This document shows, one piece after another, positions 20,050 to 21,617 of a stretch of DNA of 21,617 nucleotides. Each line of letters starts with the position of its first letter. Positions within the stretch are counted from its first letter, which is position 1. Under the pieces are notes generated by a model, which did not search any database, was not told the origin of the DNA, and worked only from the letters and a program-made list of their open reading frames with translations. The DNA is from JBPOIC01 sp052034865 (GTDB taxonomy: Bacteria > UBA10199 > JADFYH01): positions 1 to 21,617 of the forward strand of contig JBPOIC010000007.1 in the NCBI GenBank assembly GCA_052034865.1. The letters are read 5' to 3'. Both the position numbers and the translations under genes were made by a program.

Positions 20050-21516
20050 ATGAAAAAGGTATATTCAGTCCGCTCGATTGTTTTTACCTCCGTGCTTTCA
20101 ATAGTTTTTACCCTCTTTTTTGCCTGCAGTTTTGAGCTTCCCAAAAAAAGCCAGGCCATCGATTCTTCCCCTCCAGCTACTCAGGCTCCCTCCAATATTT
20201 CTCTCCCGGCTGCCTCCCTTCCAGATTTTCGGGAGATGGTAAAAAAAAATAAACCTGCCGTTGTGAATATCAGCTCTACCAAAGTGGTGCACATGCGTCC
20301 GCAAATGCCGCGTGCACGAGATCCCTTATTTGATGACTTTTTTGGGCAGTTTTTTGGAGCCCCCAAAGATTATAGTCAAAACAGTCTGGGTTCCGGTTTT
20401 TTCATCAATAAGGATGGAACGATTTTGACAAATAATCACGTGGTTCAGAATGCTGATGAAATTATCGTCAATCTCTCCGATGGGCGAAAACTTCAGGCCA
20501 AGGTGGTTGGGAATGATCCTAAAACCGATGTTGCGGTCATCAAAATCAAAGGCGGTGGCGATTTCCCGACAGTTTCGTTGGGCGATTCTGACCATCTCGA
20601 CATTGGTGAATGGGTGATGGCCGTCGGAAATCCGTTCGGTCTTGGTCAAACGGTAACCGCTGGAATTGTGTCGGCCAAGGGCCGTGTAATCGGTGCAGGT
20701 CCTTATGATGATTTCATTCAAACCGATGCCTCGATCAACCCCGGAAATTCCGGAGGGCCTTTGTTTAATTTAAAAGGTGAGGTCGTCGGTATCAATACCG
20801 CCATCTATGCCAATGGTCAGGGGATCGGATTTGCAATTCCCATAAATGTGGCCAAAAACCTCGCGCCCCAGCTCATCGAGCGCGGCAAAGTCAGTCGCGG
20901 TTATCTTGGAGTGAGTCTTCAGGAACTCACACCCGATCTGGCGAAGTCGTTTGCGCTTTCCTCCGAAAAAGGGGCTTTGGTGGCGAGTGTTCAGGCGGGT
21001 AGCCCCGCAGATAAAGCGGGACTGCAATCAGGAGATGTTGTAACCGCTTACAATGGCAAAATGATAGAAACCGTTCATGAACTTCAACTGGCGGTTTCTC
21101 AAACCCCCGTTGGAAACAAATCTAGCGTCGAGGTCTTGCGCAAGGGAGAGAAAAAAAGTTTTACCGTTGAAGTAGGAGATCTGGAGCAGGGAGAAAAACA
21201 GGTCGCTCAGATTCAGAATCAGTTGCAGAAAGAGTCGACTGACTTGGGTTTAATTATTCGTGATCTCACACCGCAAGAGGCGCAGGAATTAGGTTTGAAA
21301 GAGAAAAAAGGCGTTCTTGTTGTAAAGGTTATTCCAGGTAGCAAGGCCGAATGGGTTGGGCTAAATGAGAATGATGTGATCTTGGGAATCAATGATCAGC
21401 CGGTGAATCAGCTTTACGATTATGACAGCCTGCTTAAGAAAACCAAAACCGGTGATGTTTTGAAGCTGTTTGTCAAAAGAGGGAATGCGACCTCTTATTT
21501 TGCGTTTCGGAAATGA
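20050..21516 (+). CDS. HtrA/Deg family periplasmic serine protease with two PDZ domains
   Basis: A 488-residue Do-type protease (DegP/DegQ/MucD class) for envelope protein quality control. The catalytic triad is visible: His130 in TNNHVV, Asp160 in DPKTDVAVIK and Ser234 in NPGNSGGPL. PDZ1 spans about 275-365 (GYLGVSLQELTPDLA, GSPADKAGLQSGDVV). PDZ2 spans about 395-485 (LGLIIRDLTPQEAQELG, GSKAEWVGLNENDVIL). The N-terminus has two basic residues, a hydrophobic segment and LFFAC with Cys26, so it is either a signal peptide or a non-canonical lipobox; a Pro/Ser-rich linker follows. Length is typical. The ATG has no strong Shine-Dalgarno sequence, only AAGGT about 13 bases away. The last 101 bases of the window, after its stop, hold the palindrome CCTCTAGAGG (21536-21545) and no gene. 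Confidence 0.93.
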   Translation: MKKVYSVRSIVFTSVLSIVFTLFFACSFELPKKSQAIDSSPPATQAPSNISLPAASLPDFREMVKKNKPAVVNISSTKVVHMRPQMPRARDPLFDDFFGQFFGAPKDYSQNSLGSGFFINKDGTILTNNHVVQNADEIIVNLSDGRKLQAKVVGNDPKTDVAVIKIKGGGDFPTVSLGDSDHLDIGEWVMAVGNPFGLGQTVTAGIVSAKGRVIGAGPYDDFIQTDASINPGNSGGPLFNLKGEVVGINTAIYANGQGIGFAIPINVAKNLAPQLIERGKVSRGYLGVSLQELTPDLAKSFALSSEKGALVASVQAGSPADKAGLQSGDVVTAYNGKMIETVHELQLAVSQTPVGNKSSVEVLRKGEKKSFTVEVGDLEQGEKQVAQIQNQLQKESTDLGLIIRDLTPQEAQELGLKEKKGVLVVKVIPGSKAEWVGLNENDVILGINDQPVNQLYDYDSLLKKTKTGDVLKLFVKRGNATSYFAFRK

Positions 21517-21617
21517 GGAGCAGTCGGGTGTCTTGCCTCTAGAGGGCTCGCCCCTTATCACCCATCACGTCTTTTCTCATTCTGGACTCTTATTGTTTTT
21601 ATTCCCCTCCTTTGGAG

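Overview
The window looks like a chromosomal segment from a free-living diderm (Gram-negative) bacterium of moderate GC, most plausibly a deltaproteobacterial-type lineage (Desulfobacterota, Myxococcota or a related candidate phylum). Reasons: a BamD lipoprotein and a periplasmic HtrA protease imply an outer membrane. A DUF1844 protein is typical of such lineages. The argH-lysA-dapF-dapA-dapB order resembles the Geobacter-type lysine cluster. The placement rests on gene content only. I see no tRNA, rRNA, CRISPR array, transposase, integrase or phage gene.

Layout. (1) 12-3310, minus strand: a compact pterin cluster transcribed leftward, folX, a shortened folK-like gene, a folM/PTR1-like reductase, a queD-like 6-pyruvoyl/6-carboxy-tetrahydropterin synthase, then an endonuclease/exonuclease/phosphatase-fold protein. 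(2) 3691-6792: an acetyl-CoA hydrolase/4-hydroxybutyrate CoA-transferase family gene (minus) divergent from glpD (plus), with two inverted repeats between them. (3) 6839-9746, minus: a FAH-family hydrolase, a stand-alone RnfD/NqrB-like membrane protein and a DUF2330 secreted protein, closed by a strong intrinsic terminator. The DUF2330 gene carries an in-frame TAA at 7822-7824, with intact coding on both sides. (4) 9884-16026, minus: argH, lysA, dapF, dapA, dapB and a FAXC/metaxin-like GST-fold gene coupled to dapB by an ATGA overlap. (5) 16236-17474, plus: rarA. (6) 17725-19245, minus: bamD followed by a TPR protein. (7) 19544-21516, plus: a DUF1844 protein and a two-PDZ HtrA/Deg protease.

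How the genes work together. The dap/lys genes cover DapA, DapB, DapF and LysA, but the amino-transfer step (DapL, or DapD/C/E) is not in the window. FolX plus FolM is the pair known to make tetrahydromonapterin, so the first cluster is better read as a reduced-pterin module than as plain folate synthesis. Its HPPK-like member has lost several substrate-binding residues, which makes the module the best candidate here for undescribed biochemistry. bamD and htrA belong to envelope assembly and quality control.

Non-coding DNA holds degenerate AG-rich CAGAA-type repeats after lysA and rarA, a REP-like palindromic block after rarA, and several dyads that may be operators.
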